From: Bacteroidota bacterium
GTDB taxonomy: Bacteria > Bacteroidota > Ignavibacteria > UBA10030
DNA: 64,000 bases
Direction: 5' to 3'
NCBI GenBank assembly: GCA_021813905.1
Contig: JAKAJH010000006.1
Coordinates: 1 to 64,000 of the forward strand
Shown: in pieces, positions 18,671 through 27,698 of the stretch
How the letters are laid out: each line of letters starts with the position of its first letter
How positions within the stretch are numbered: position 1 is the stretch's first letter
Program-made: the position numbers and the translations under genes
Notes under the pieces: model-generated
Told to the model about the DNA's origin: nothing
The model's database searches: none
Seen by the model: the letters and a program-made list of their open reading frames with translations, nothing else

Positions 18671-19579
18671 ATGTCCGAACCACAAGCAGATCCGTCGCTC
18701 GCCCCCGACCGGGAAAAAGCGATCCGTGCCATCAAGATCCTTCTCTTCAGTGCCTCGATCGTCGCGGCGATTGTCGGCGGTGCCGTTGCGGCTTCTGTGG
18801 CGCACGTCAGCCTGTTTCTCTTCTTCCTCGCGACAGCGGGACTGTTCATCGGTCAGGCTGGCGGCGACTATCTCTACTACTATTTCACCCACTTTCACAC
18901 CGACGCGCGTGACGCCCACACGAAGATCTTTGCCGGCTGGCGGCCCTTGTTCACCGGAACAGTCATCCAGCCGGAACAAACGCTGCACGCCGGCATTGTG
19001 TGCCTGGCGCTCGACCTCGCGATTGCAGCATTTTTTGTACTGCGCCTCGGTCCGGATATCCTGTGGTTTGCCCTCGGCGGCGGACTGGTGGCGATCTTCT
19101 TTACGCCGCTCATGCTGCGCGGATTGAAGGAGCCGGTGATCTTCGTGACGTTCGGTCCGCTGTGCATCGTCGGTATGGCGTTCGCCCTCACCGGAAGCTG
19201 GGCGATCCTCGTGCCGGCCCTTGTGGCCTCCGTACCGGTGGGGATCTTTATCACCGTGGTGGCCTATCTGAAAAGCGCGCGGTTCGATGTCGTGGACGCG
19301 GCAGGCGAGTCGGTGGTGCTGAAGCTCAGCCGTGCGGCCATCATTGTGCTGCTGGCGCTCGGCTATCTCAGCCTGATCGTCGGAGTCGTGGCGCGGGTGC
19401 TGCCCCCGCTGTCGCTGCTCGGACTGGTGTCGCTCCCGCTGGCGGTGGGCGTGGTGCGCGTGGTACGCGGGACCAGCAGCCGTGTGTCCGAATATCTGTG
19501 GGCGACGGTCCGGAGCATTGTCGTGTCGGTGGTCGTCGGACTCTTCATCGCAGCCGCATTCGTCATTCCAATCTCATAA
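18671..19579 (+). CDS. UbiA-family prenyltransferase homologue with degenerate active-site motifs
   Basis: Aligns by eye along its length with the adjacent UbiA (19594-20499), but the Asp-rich motifs are lost (GDYLYYYFTHF; no DHDDD). Confidence 0.7.
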   Translation: MSEPQADPSLAPDREKAIRAIKILLFSASIVAAIVGGAVAASVAHVSLFLFFLATAGLFIGQAGGDYLYYYFTHFHTDARDAHTKIFAGWRPLFTGTVIQPEQTLHAGIVCLALDLAIAAFFVLRLGPDILWFALGGGLVAIFFTPLMLRGLKEPVIFVTFGPLCIVGMAFALTGSWAILVPALVASVPVGIFITVVAYLKSARFDVVDAAGESVVLKLSRAAIIVLLALGYLSLIVGVVARVLPPLSLLGLVSLPLAVGVVRVVRGTSSRVSEYLWATVRSIVVSVVVGLFIAAAFVIPIS

Positions 19580-19593
19580 TCGCAGGATCCGTC

Positions 19594-20499
19594 ATGACGT
19601 TGAAGCAATACGCTGTCGTCTGGTTCAAAGCGGCCCGAGCGCCGTTTCTGGTGGTTTCGATCATTCCGTCCATTCTTGCGGGGCTGATCGTGTGGAGTCA
19701 TGGTTCCATCGACGCAACGCTGTTCTGGCTGGTGACGATCGGCGTGGTGATGGCGCACTCGGCCGGAGATTTCGTGGATGATTACTTCGACTTCAAGAAG
19801 GGAAATCTGGGGAACAAGGAGAAGCAGTTTCACGACAGCCCGTTGATCGACGGTACGGTGACGGCTCGGCAGGTGATGGTGGCGGCGCTGCTGTGCGTGG
19901 CGATTGCGCTGGCGACGGGGATCTACGCGTTCTCCGTGGTGGGCATGCCGGTCGTGTGGCTGACGATCCTCGGTACCGTCATCGTCTTCTTCTACACCTC
20001 GCCGCCACTGATGCTGAATTACCGGGGCCTTGGTGAAACGGCGTTGTTCGTGGCATTCGGGCCGATGATCGTGGGCGGGATCTCGTACGTCCTGCGTCCG
20101 GTCTTCGACTGGGAGCCGCTGCTGGCATCGATCCCGCTCGGTATCTTCACGATGAATGTCGGACTGGTCAGCAATACGTTTGACCACGATGACGATGTGA
20201 AGTCCGGCAAGCGCACGCTGCCGGTTCGCTTCGGTCAGGCGGCGGCGGTGCGCGTACTCGCGGCCGGGTCGGTCTTCGCGTATGCGGTGATCGTCGCGGG
20301 GGTCGCGCTGAATGTGCTCACGCCGTGGAGTCTGATCGCGCTGCTGGGATCTCCGCTCGCTTTCACGGTGGTGAAAGCGACGAGCCAGTACCACGACACC
20401 GCGCATTACACCGGGGCCATGACGAAAGCCATTGCCTTAACGTCGGTGACCGGGATCCTGCTCTGCGTAGCCTACGGGATGGTGGTGCTGATGCGTTGA
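19594..20499 (+). CDS. UbiA family prenyltransferase (MenA-like)
   Basis: HSAGDFVDDYFDFKKG and NTFDHDDDVKSGKRTLPVRFG Asp-rich motifs; multi-TM. Start set to internal ATG 19594. Confidence 0.88.
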   Translation: MTLKQYAVVWFKAARAPFLVVSIIPSILAGLIVWSHGSIDATLFWLVTIGVVMAHSAGDFVDDYFDFKKGNLGNKEKQFHDSPLIDGTVTARQVMVAALLCVAIALATGIYAFSVVGMPVVWLTILGTVIVFFYTSPPLMLNYRGLGETALFVAFGPMIVGGISYVLRPVFDWEPLLASIPLGIFTMNVGLVSNTFDHDDDVKSGKRTLPVRFGQAAAVRVLAAGSVFAYAVIVAGVALNVLTPWSLIALLGSPLAFTVVKATSQYHDTAHYTGAMTKAIALTSVTGILLCVAYGMVVLMR

Positions 20500-20550
20500 T
20501 CTGTGCCGTGCACGACTCGGGGAAATCCCCCCGTTCACACACTTACGTGC

Positions 20551-20566
20551 CGTCGTACGCTCGTAC
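20551..20566 (-). repeat. GTACGANN octamer repeat (2 units)
   Basis: CGTCGTACGCTCGTAC; shares the 13-mer CGTACGCTCGTAC with 32016-32028. Confidence 0.75.
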
Positions 20567-20578
20567 CGCGCCGTCCGT

Positions 20579-21928
20579 TTACCCGCCCATCCGCTCCGCG
20601 GCTCTCCGTCCGCTTAATACCGCCCCTTCGATCGTGGCGGGATATCCGGTGTCGGTCCAGTCTCCGGCAAGGAACAAATTCGCCAGGGCAGTGTCCGTGC
20701 GCGGCCGGAACGCCTCCAGTCCCGGCTCCGGTACGAAGGTCGCCCGCTTCTCTCTTATCACTATCGCGTGTCGCAGCGTCGCTTCCTTGACGCGCGGCAG
20801 ATAGCGCTGCAGTTCTTCCACCCCCATCCGCACCACCGCGTCCTTTTCCCAGTTGTCGTATTCATCCGCACCGCTGACCGTCAGGGAGAGCTGCATTCCC
20901 GGCGCTCCGGCTCCCGTCATCCGCGTCCGATTGAAGACCCAGTGAATGCGTGAGCCCAGCAGTGCGGCGAACTCCTGCGTCATTACATCGCGGTCGAACC
21001 AGAGATTGATCCCCAGGATCGTGGACGGACGATAGTGCTGCGACATTGCCCCGGGTGGAACCGGCTTCCTGGCCTTCAGCACCAGTGAAGGAAACACACG
21101 CTCAAAGGCGAAGAACGGCAGCGTGCTGATGCAGGCCGAAGCGGAATAGACCGCACCGCGTTCGGTCTTCACAGCACGGATCGTGTCGCCGAGGATGTCC
21201 ACGGCTGAGATATCTTCGCCGGTGCGAACGGCGCCGCCGTGCTGCTCGATGAACCGGACCGCCGGATCGACCAGGACCTCGCTCAGTCCGGCGCGCGGGA
21301 TGAGCATGCTCGCATTCTGCGCATTGCCCAGGAAAGCCGCACGCAGCACGCGGAAGAACAGCAGAGCCGACACATGCTCCGGGCGTTCATTCAGTGCGCC
21401 GATGGCAATGATGTCCCACAGATGTCGGCGAGCGGCTTCGGATTGACCGAGTTGTCTCAGCCACGCGTCCACCGTTATCGTGTCAAGCCACTGCTCTTTG
21501 CGCGGTGACGTGCCGACGATCGCGGCTCCGACCGTGAGAAGCTTCAGGCGGTCGGTGAAAGAAAGGGAGGACAGATCCAGCATGCCCAACCCGACGTGCA
21601 GGGGGGCGGGGAGTGACGGACAGGCCAGCGATGCGGTGCGTCCCCCGGCATGGATGAAATCGATGCGAAGCGACGGCTGAAGGAATGTCAAATGCTCGGA
21701 GCCGATCAGCGACAGATACCGCCGCGTGGCGGCGTAGCACCCCATCAGGAGATGCTGGCCGTTGTCAATCGTGTCGCCCGTCGTCGGATCGACGAAGGAG
21801 CGCGTGCGTCCCCCGGCATACGGGCGCTGTTCCAGCACAAGCACGCGCATGCCGCGTCGCGTCAGCTCTACGCCGGCGCTGAGACCCGCGAGACCGGCAC
21901 CAAGGATGAGAACGTCGGGAGAAGGCAC
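20579..21928 (-). CDS. hpnE: Hydroxysqualene dehydroxylase (squalene-associated FAD-dependent desaturase) HpnE
   Basis: LILGAGLAGLSAGVELTRRGMRVLVLEQRPYAGGRTRSFVD; NGQHLLMGCYAATRRYL; LFLAGDWTDTGYPATIEGAVLSGRRAAE. Confidence 0.92.
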   Translation of the reverse strand: MPSPDVLILGAGLAGLSAGVELTRRGMRVLVLEQRPYAGGRTRSFVDPTTGDTIDNGQHLLMGCYAATRRYLSLIGSEHLTFLQPSLRIDFIHAGGRTASLACPSLPAPLHVGLGMLDLSSLSFTDRLKLLTVGAAIVGTSPRKEQWLDTITVDAWLRQLGQSEAARRHLWDIIAIGALNERPEHVSALLFFRVLRAAFLGNAQNASMLIPRAGLSEVLVDPAVRFIEQHGGAVRTGEDISAVDILGDTIRAVKTERGAVYSASACISTLPFFAFERVFPSLVLKARKPVPPGAMSQHYRPSTILGINLWFDRDVMTQEFAALLGSRIHWVFNRTRMTGAGAPGMQLSLTVSGADEYDNWEKDAVVRMGVEELQRYLPRVKEATLRHAIVIREKRATFVPEPGLEAFRPRTDTALANLFLAGDWTDTGYPATIEGAVLSGRRAAERMGG

Positions 21929-22047
21929 AAGTCAGAATTCAAAATTCAAAAGGAGAGAGGGGATTGGCAAACGAAAGCAATCATCGGGCGGCCTTGGAAC
22001 CGGTGGGCAGGCGAAGCGTCTCCATACTCCCGCCATACAACCTTGAC

Positions 22048-22066
22048 TGTCAATTGTCAATTGACA
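22048..22066. repeat. TGTCAATTGTCAATTGACA palindromic repeat
   Basis: Contains the 12-bp palindrome TGTCAATTGACA; starts 7 nt downstream of the hpnD stop. Confidence 0.85.
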
Positions 22067-22072
22067 TCCGAT

Positions 22073-22957
22073 CTATGCCGGCAGCTGCGTGCGAATGTAG
22101 CGATGAAAGTTCTTGGGAAACTTGTTCCGCACGCGCAACGCGATGGCGACGAACAGCTTGATCGGCGACGAGAGCCGGATGCGGCGGTCAAAGACGTTGT
22201 AGTGCGACCGCTCGATGCGCCGAAGGAGCAGGTAGTAGATGTTTCCCATCGTTCGGGCGGCAGAGAAGAGCACTTTGTCCTCCTCGGCGAGCGACGATTT
22301 TGCACGGCGAAAATATTCGTGCGCGCGCTGACACTCGAACTTCATCAGTTCCACGAATCGTTCGTTGTACGTTCCGGCAAACAATTCCTCTTCCGTGTAC
22401 CCGAACCGATGAATATCTTCCAGCGGCAGATATATGCGTCCCCGCTTCGCGTCCGACTTGATGTCGCGCAGAATGTTCGTCAACTGAAGCGCGATGCCCA
22501 GATTGATTGCATATTGGCGCGTCTCGGCGTTGCGGTAGCCGAAGACCTCTGCGCAGATTAATCCCACCGTCGACGCAACCCGGTAGCAGTACTGCTCGAG
22601 TTCGCTGAAGGTGCCGTAGCGGTTCTGCGTCAGATCCATTTCCATTCCCTTGATCAGGTCGTAGAAGTGGTCGACCGGAATCCTGAACCGGTGAATGATC
22701 GTCCCCAGCTTGTTCAGTAGCGTGAACGTCGAGACGCCGTACAGTGCTCGTTTCAGCTCATCCGTCCAGTGCAGCAAGCGGGCATGCTTCTCCGTATCGT
22801 CGGGCCCTTCATCGACGATATCGTCCGTCACCCGGCAAAACGTATAGATCGTTTCGATCGCGTCTCGCTGGGGCTTGGGCAGAATCAGGAAGGAGTAGTA
22901 GAAATTACTCTGTCTGTTCTGCGTGATGTCCGGTATGATGGTGTCGGCGGTGTGCAT
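22073..22957 (-). CDS. hpnD: Presqualene diphosphate synthase HpnD
   Basis: RDAIETIYTFCRVTDDIVDEG; YCYRVASTVGLICAEVFGY; LQLTNILRDIKSDAKRGRIYLP. Confidence 0.9.
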   Translation of the reverse strand: MHTADTIIPDITQNRQSNFYYSFLILPKPQRDAIETIYTFCRVTDDIVDEGPDDTEKHARLLHWTDELKRALYGVSTFTLLNKLGTIIHRFRIPVDHFYDLIKGMEMDLTQNRYGTFSELEQYCYRVASTVGLICAEVFGYRNAETRQYAINLGIALQLTNILRDIKSDAKRGRIYLPLEDIHRFGYTEEELFAGTYNERFVELMKFECQRAHEYFRRAKSSLAEEDKVLFSAARTMGNIYYLLLRRIERSHYNVFDRRIRLSSPIKLFVAIALRVRNKFPKNFHRYIRTQLPA

Positions 22958-22960
22958 GAA

Positions 22961-23839
22961 CTAGCGTTTGCGTGCCTGCCAAAGGAGGCCAATCTTGTCG
23001 AACGGCGACAGCGTCGGCCGCCGGCGAAAAACGTCGAAATTCTGAGCCCGGATCTTTCCGAGAATCCGCATCCCGCCGTGCCAGGTCAGCCGCAATTCGG
23101 CAGCAATGTCTCGCCCGACCAGATCCAGCAGCGGGGCGCCCTCGGTGAAGATCTCCTCAGTCCGGCCCACCTCAAATGCCATCAGGTCCTGAAAGCGCTT
23201 GCCGAACCGGCGCGCAAACAGGTCCTGCTCGGTAAAGCCGAACCGGTCCAAATCCTCCAGTGGAAGATACACCCGGTCCTTCGAAAGGTCAACAGTCACG
23301 TCCTGCCAGAAATTGGCCAGCTGGAGCGCCGTGCAGATCGAGTCCGACAGAGCCTGCATGGAATCGCTCCGGTAGTTGAACAGCAGCAGCACCAGCCGCC
23401 CGACCGGATTGGCCGAGTTCTCGCAATACGCCAGCAAATCCTCGAAGGTGTCGTACCGATGCACGGTGACGTCGGTGCGAAACGCGATGAGCAGGCTCTG
23501 GAGCAATTCCACCGGGATCTGGAACCGCTCGATCGTGTCGGCCAGCGCGATGAAGACCGGGTGCGTGGCGTGGCCGTTCACGCAGTCGATCAGTCGCTGT
23601 TCCCACGAGTTCAGATTTTCGATCCGTTCCGCCGGCGTCCAGCCCGGCTCGTCGGCGAAGTCATCCGCGATGCGCGCAAACGCGTAGAGCGCGCTGACGT
23701 ACGGCCGCTTGTCCCGCGGCAGAAACAGTGACGCGACGGGAAAGTTCTCGTAATGACTGCGCGTGACGTGCTCGCAGTGGCGAAAACTCTCCGCCAGAGT
23801 CCAGTGCTTGCGCGCGATGTGAAGTTCCGGTGCGTTCAT
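22961..23839 (-). CDS. hpnC: Hydroxysqualene/squalene synthase HpnC
   Basis: HYENFPVASLFLPRDKRPYVSALYAFARIADDFADE; YCENSANPVGRLVLLLF; LANFWQDVTVDLSKDRVYLP. Confidence 0.9.
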   Translation of the reverse strand: MNAPELHIARKHWTLAESFRHCEHVTRSHYENFPVASLFLPRDKRPYVSALYAFARIADDFADEPGWTPAERIENLNSWEQRLIDCVNGHATHPVFIALADTIERFQIPVELLQSLLIAFRTDVTVHRYDTFEDLLAYCENSANPVGRLVLLLFNYRSDSMQALSDSICTALQLANFWQDVTVDLSKDRVYLPLEDLDRFGFTEQDLFARRFGKRFQDLMAFEVGRTEEIFTEGAPLLDLVGRDIAAELRLTWHGGMRILGKIRAQNFDVFRRRPTLSPFDKIGLLWQARKR

Positions 23840-23919
23840 TCGGAGCCGATGGCGGATTGATCGGCCATCGTGGTGGGTTGAATATGAAGAACGGCGCAAG
23901 GAAAAGCAAGCGCCCGCGG

Positions 23920-24873
23920 TTAACGCACCAGGGCGATTTGCTGTGCGTGGCGCAGCATCCCGGCCCTGCCCGGCACCGATGCATCGGGCGTCACGACGTA
24001 GAGACCCGACGCGACGGCCGCCTCCCAGAAAACGTGATGCGTCCCTTCCGGGAACTCCCGCTCGGCCAGCACCGCCACGGTGCGACTCAACAGATCATGC
24101 ACGGCCAGCCGGATCCTGCTGCGGACCGGAAGCGTGAATCAAATAACCGTCGGGCCGTTGACCGGATTGGGATACGCCGGATGCAAAAAGTGAGCCCGGA
24201 CGGCGCTGATCTCCCGGTGACGTGAGAAGGGATCGACCGGGCGGTCCAGAAAAGACCGTCGCTGTGTGCGGCGTACACCCGTGATCCCACCACAGCCAAA
24301 TCGCGGATCTCCACGATATGTTGCCAGCGCGGCGACGGCGCCCGAAATGCTTCTTAGCAGGCTGTCGCTCTCGAGGATCCATGTCGCGGCGGATTCGGAC
24401 CAGCGGTATGCACCGCCGCCCGTTCCGCAATACAGCGTATCGTTCCGGACGGCGAGCTTCTGGATCTGCGTTGCGCCAAATGTGCTGAGGCCGGCGGTCA
24501 GATGGGTCCAGTGCGTCCCGTCGTCGGAGCTGCGCACGACGCCGCCGGCGTAGGTCCCTCCGTACAACCAGCCACCGTGGATTGTCAGCGCGGTGAACCC
24601 CTGATCGTCCGACAGCAACGGAGAGATCCCGAACCAGCTCTGCCCGCCGTCGGTCGACCGGTAGGCACACAAGTCGTCCGCCGCCCGGAGAATGCCGTCG
24701 ATCATCCCGCATACGTAGAATGAGGACGCCGGAAGCTCCGTGACGCGGGACCATATCGCGTTCTGCGAGAATGTTGGCGTCAGGGCGCTTGCCTGGAGCA
24801 GAATCACGCCGGAGAGCACCGTCCGTCGCGTCTGCAGAAAGAGATCCACGAGGGTCTGATTCATATCATTCAT
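23920..24873 (-). pseudogene. Decayed BNR/beta-propeller repeat secreted protein with T9SS type A sorting domain
   Basis: Frame of 24139-24873 ends ...PAYPNPVNGPTVI* and the same frame resumes FTLPVRSRIRLAVHDLLSRTVAVLAEREFPEGTHHVFWEAAVASGLYVV...QIALVR* (23920-24138). An internal segment WQHIVEIRDLAVVGSRVYAAHSDGLFWT is in another frame. Confidence 0.72.
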
Positions 24874-25025
24874 CTGTGGTTGATGAATATTCCAGCGGGG
24901 GTGACACTGTGATCGGAGGGGGCACCGGTGAGATAACGCGAACGCACCGCCTCCAGGGACCTAAACCGGGAAAGGTCCGCGGAAGTTTCGGGCAAAGGGA
25001 GATGAGCGAAGCGGGGGAATAACGG

Positions 25026-27005
25026 TCAGGACGCTGTGGGAGCGTCTTCGACCAGCACTTCATACACCTGGATCGGCGTCTCGAGGCCTTTGACGAGGAT
25101 CGGCTCCAGCCGGCGGGTCGGCACCTGGTCCTTTACGAACTGCCACGTGCGCTCGGAGATGAGGATCCCCTCGACCGGCGCGTTCGATTCGAGCCGGTTG
25201 GCCAGGTTCACGTCGGAGCCGAGGACGGTGTACGACAGCTTCTTCCGCGTGCCCATGTTGCCGACGACGACATCGCCGGTGTTGATGCCCACGCGAACGC
25301 GGAGCGGGAATAGCCCCTTGACGACCCATTGCTCCTTCAGTTCACGGCATTTGCGCTGCATCTCGATCGCGGCCCGCACACAGCGAAGTGCGTGGTCGGG
25401 CTGCGGCTCCGGGGCGCCGAAGAAGACCATCAAGCCGTCGCCGATGTACTTGTCCACGGTTCCTTCATACTTGAACACGATGTCGACCATGGCCGTGAAG
25501 TACTCGTCCAGCATCTTCTGGATCTGATCCGGGGTCATCGTGGACGAATACGTGGTGAAGCTCTTGATGTCGCTGAAAAGGATCGTGACCGTCTTCTTCT
25601 GCACTTCGAAGGCCGATTCCGGCTGCTGCAGCATGCGCTTGACGACGGTGGGCGGCAGGTACGCCTCGAATGACTGCCGCAGCGTCTCCTTCTCACGCTC
25701 CTCGTTGATGAACCGGTACGCCAGAACGGCGAAGACCGCCAGGACGTTGATCAGCACCGGTCGCACAATGTTCAGGATGACGTTGCCGTAGAGGAAGAGC
25801 GCCACGGCCGCGACGATGTAGCCCACGACGATCAGGATGGCGCCGACCCACATGCCGCGGGACGAAAACTGCAGCGCGAACAGCCCGACGAGTCCGAGCG
25901 TGATCAGCTCGACGACCAGCATACCGGAGGAACCCACATCGCGCAGGAAGTTCTCGGTGAGGATGGTGTTGATGACGTTGGCGTGCACGCCGCTGAGCGG
26001 AAAGTCGTTGTCGGTCGGCACCGGAGCCACATCGGCGGCGCCGGTGGAAGCGACCGAGACGACCGCGATCTTCCCCTGGAAGAGCGGCATCCAGTCGTTT
26101 TCCATCGCGTCGCGGTCGTCGGACAGGTGGTATACCGTCGCGAACTGGTAATGCGTCATCGAGCCGCGCCAGGGGCCGACAAAATTGATGGTGAGATTGC
26201 ACCGCGCATCCACCGGAATGGTGATGTCGTGCGGCTCTCCCCCGGGCCGCCAGGCCCCCTCCAGAATGATGGAGGTGCCGGGACGGACCACCACGCGGTC
26301 CGGCGTGACGTGCAGATAATCACAGACGGCGCGGAACGCGAAGCTCGGATAGTACGCATCCTCATAGCGCACGAGCAACGGCGCGCGCCGGAACACGCCG
26401 TCACGGTCGATGCGCAGGCTGAGATAGCCCAGACCGCGGGCTGAAGAGGCGAGCTCGGGAAACGTCAGGATTGGATTGCCGCCGACATACATCGTGCGCG
26501 GATCGCCCTCCATGCGCACATACCACTTCGTGCGGGAGAGATACTCCCAGTCGGTCTCGGGGCGGGGCGGCCGCACGACCGGAGGCTCGTTGAGCAGGCT
26601 GAAGGCCAGACCGTAGTACGCATTCCCGGCCTTCCGGTTGCATTCGAAGAAGTACTGATCCTCTTCAGGAGATGCGGGGGCGCGGAAGATGTAGTCCCAG
26701 ATCTGCAGGGCCGTCTTCATTTCGCCGAGATTCCGGACGACCTGCGCGTACTGCTGACGTGTCAGGTAGGAACCGGTCAGCGCCTGGACGGTGCTGTCCG
26801 TCTCATCGACGTGCACGATGGTGCTGTCGTACGGAATTCGGGAGGGAAACTCGGAGGCCCGGAGCACGAACAACTGGTCGAAAGCCTGCGCGTTCCAGGT
26901 TTCGAAGACGGACGGGAGGAGCCCGAACAGCAGGTGGCCGAACAACAGAGCGGACACGAGGATGATCCCCGTGTCCCGCACTGTCGTTTGCTTACTGGTG
27001 ATCAA
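25026..27005 (-). CDS. CHASE2 domain-containing class III adenylate/guanylate cyclase
   Basis: N-terminal TM plus CHASE2-like extracellular region, three TM helices, cyclase domain VTILFSDIKSFT...DKYIGDGLMVFFGAP...TVLGSDVNLANRLES. Start uncertain (ORF track ATG 27086; TTG 27005 or GTG 26981 possible). Confidence 0.9.
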   Translation of the reverse strand: MITSKQTTVRDTGIILVSALLFGHLLFGLLPSVFETWNAQAFDQLFVLRASEFPSRIPYDSTIVHVDETDSTVQALTGSYLTRQQYAQVVRNLGEMKTALQIWDYIFRAPASPEEDQYFFECNRKAGNAYYGLAFSLLNEPPVVRPPRPETDWEYLSRTKWYVRMEGDPRTMYVGGNPILTFPELASSARGLGYLSLRIDRDGVFRRAPLLVRYEDAYYPSFAFRAVCDYLHVTPDRVVVRPGTSIILEGAWRPGGEPHDITIPVDARCNLTINFVGPWRGSMTHYQFATVYHLSDDRDAMENDWMPLFQGKIAVVSVASTGAADVAPVPTDNDFPLSGVHANVINTILTENFLRDVGSSGMLVVELITLGLVGLFALQFSSRGMWVGAILIVVGYIVAAVALFLYGNVILNIVRPVLINVLAVFAVLAYRFINEEREKETLRQSFEAYLPPTVVKRMLQQPESAFEVQKKTVTILFSDIKSFTTYSSTMTPDQIQKMLDEYFTAMVDIVFKYEGTVDKYIGDGLMVFFGAPEPQPDHALRCVRAAIEMQRKCRELKEQWVVKGLFPLRVRVGINTGDVVVGNMGTRKKLSYTVLGSDVNLANRLESNAPVEGILISERTWQFVKDQVPTRRLEPILVKGLETPIQVYEVLVEDAPTAS

Positions 27006-27693
27006 TGGTGATGGTCTTGCTGTAGAAATTACGGGCCGTGACCTCGGTGGCAATCGTCGTGACATCCGGCCGCTGCGAGACCTCAACCTTCTCTGTGCCG
27101 CGGATATTGCCCCCGATCGTCAGCGGCTTCTCGGCGATGGTGGCAAAGGTCGTGTACCGTCGCCGCAGGTCGCGGATGGTGGATACGATCGCCTTGGCGA
27201 GTGTCTCCTTCTTCGACGCGTCGGCGGAGAGATAGTCGCCGAGCTTCGCTTCCAGATCGAGCTGGCGCTCGGTGGAGGCGACGAGGAAGAACGTCTCCCG
27301 GCCGGTATTCTTGTCCAGCCGGATCCAATCGCGGCCCTTCGGGATAAAATAGTTCTTGCCGGTCTCGTAATCCGACTGGAACTGACGGAACGAGTACGGG
27401 AAGAGCAGATCGATCTCGCCCTTGGAGCCGTAGTGCACGACGTAGACGAAACACTCCTTCGTCAGCTGGACGAACATCTTCAGTTCTTCGCCGGAGTTGA
27501 GCGTCGTGTCGCGGGTGATGGAAACGAACTTGTGGCTCTTCCCGATCACGGCCCCGAACGCCCACTGGAAGCCGATGTTGGCCTGGTTCTGGACGGCGGG
27601 ATCCGGTGTCGGTCCCGGTCCGGGTGACATTCCCATCAGCACGAAGCCGGCGGCAAGCAACAACAGCAGAATCGGTCGGGTCATGGAACGCAT
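26992..27693 (-). CDS. DUF4384 domain-containing secreted protein
   Basis: Signal peptide; NSGEELKMFVQLTKECFVYVVHYGSKGEIDLLFPYSF...GRDWIRLDKNTGRETFFLVASTE matches DUF4384 style. Confidence 0.8.
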   Translation of the reverse strand: MRSMTRPILLLLLAAGFVLMGMSPGPGPTPDPAVQNQANIGFQWAFGAVIGKSHKFVSITRDTTLNSGEELKMFVQLTKECFVYVVHYGSKGEIDLLFPYSFRQFQSDYETGKNYFIPKGRDWIRLDKNTGRETFFLVASTERQLDLEAKLGDYLSADASKKETLAKAIVSTIRDLRRRYTTFATIAEKPLTIGGNIRGTEKVEVSQRPDVTTIATEVTARNFYSKTITIDHQ

Positions 27694-27698
27694 CCTCC

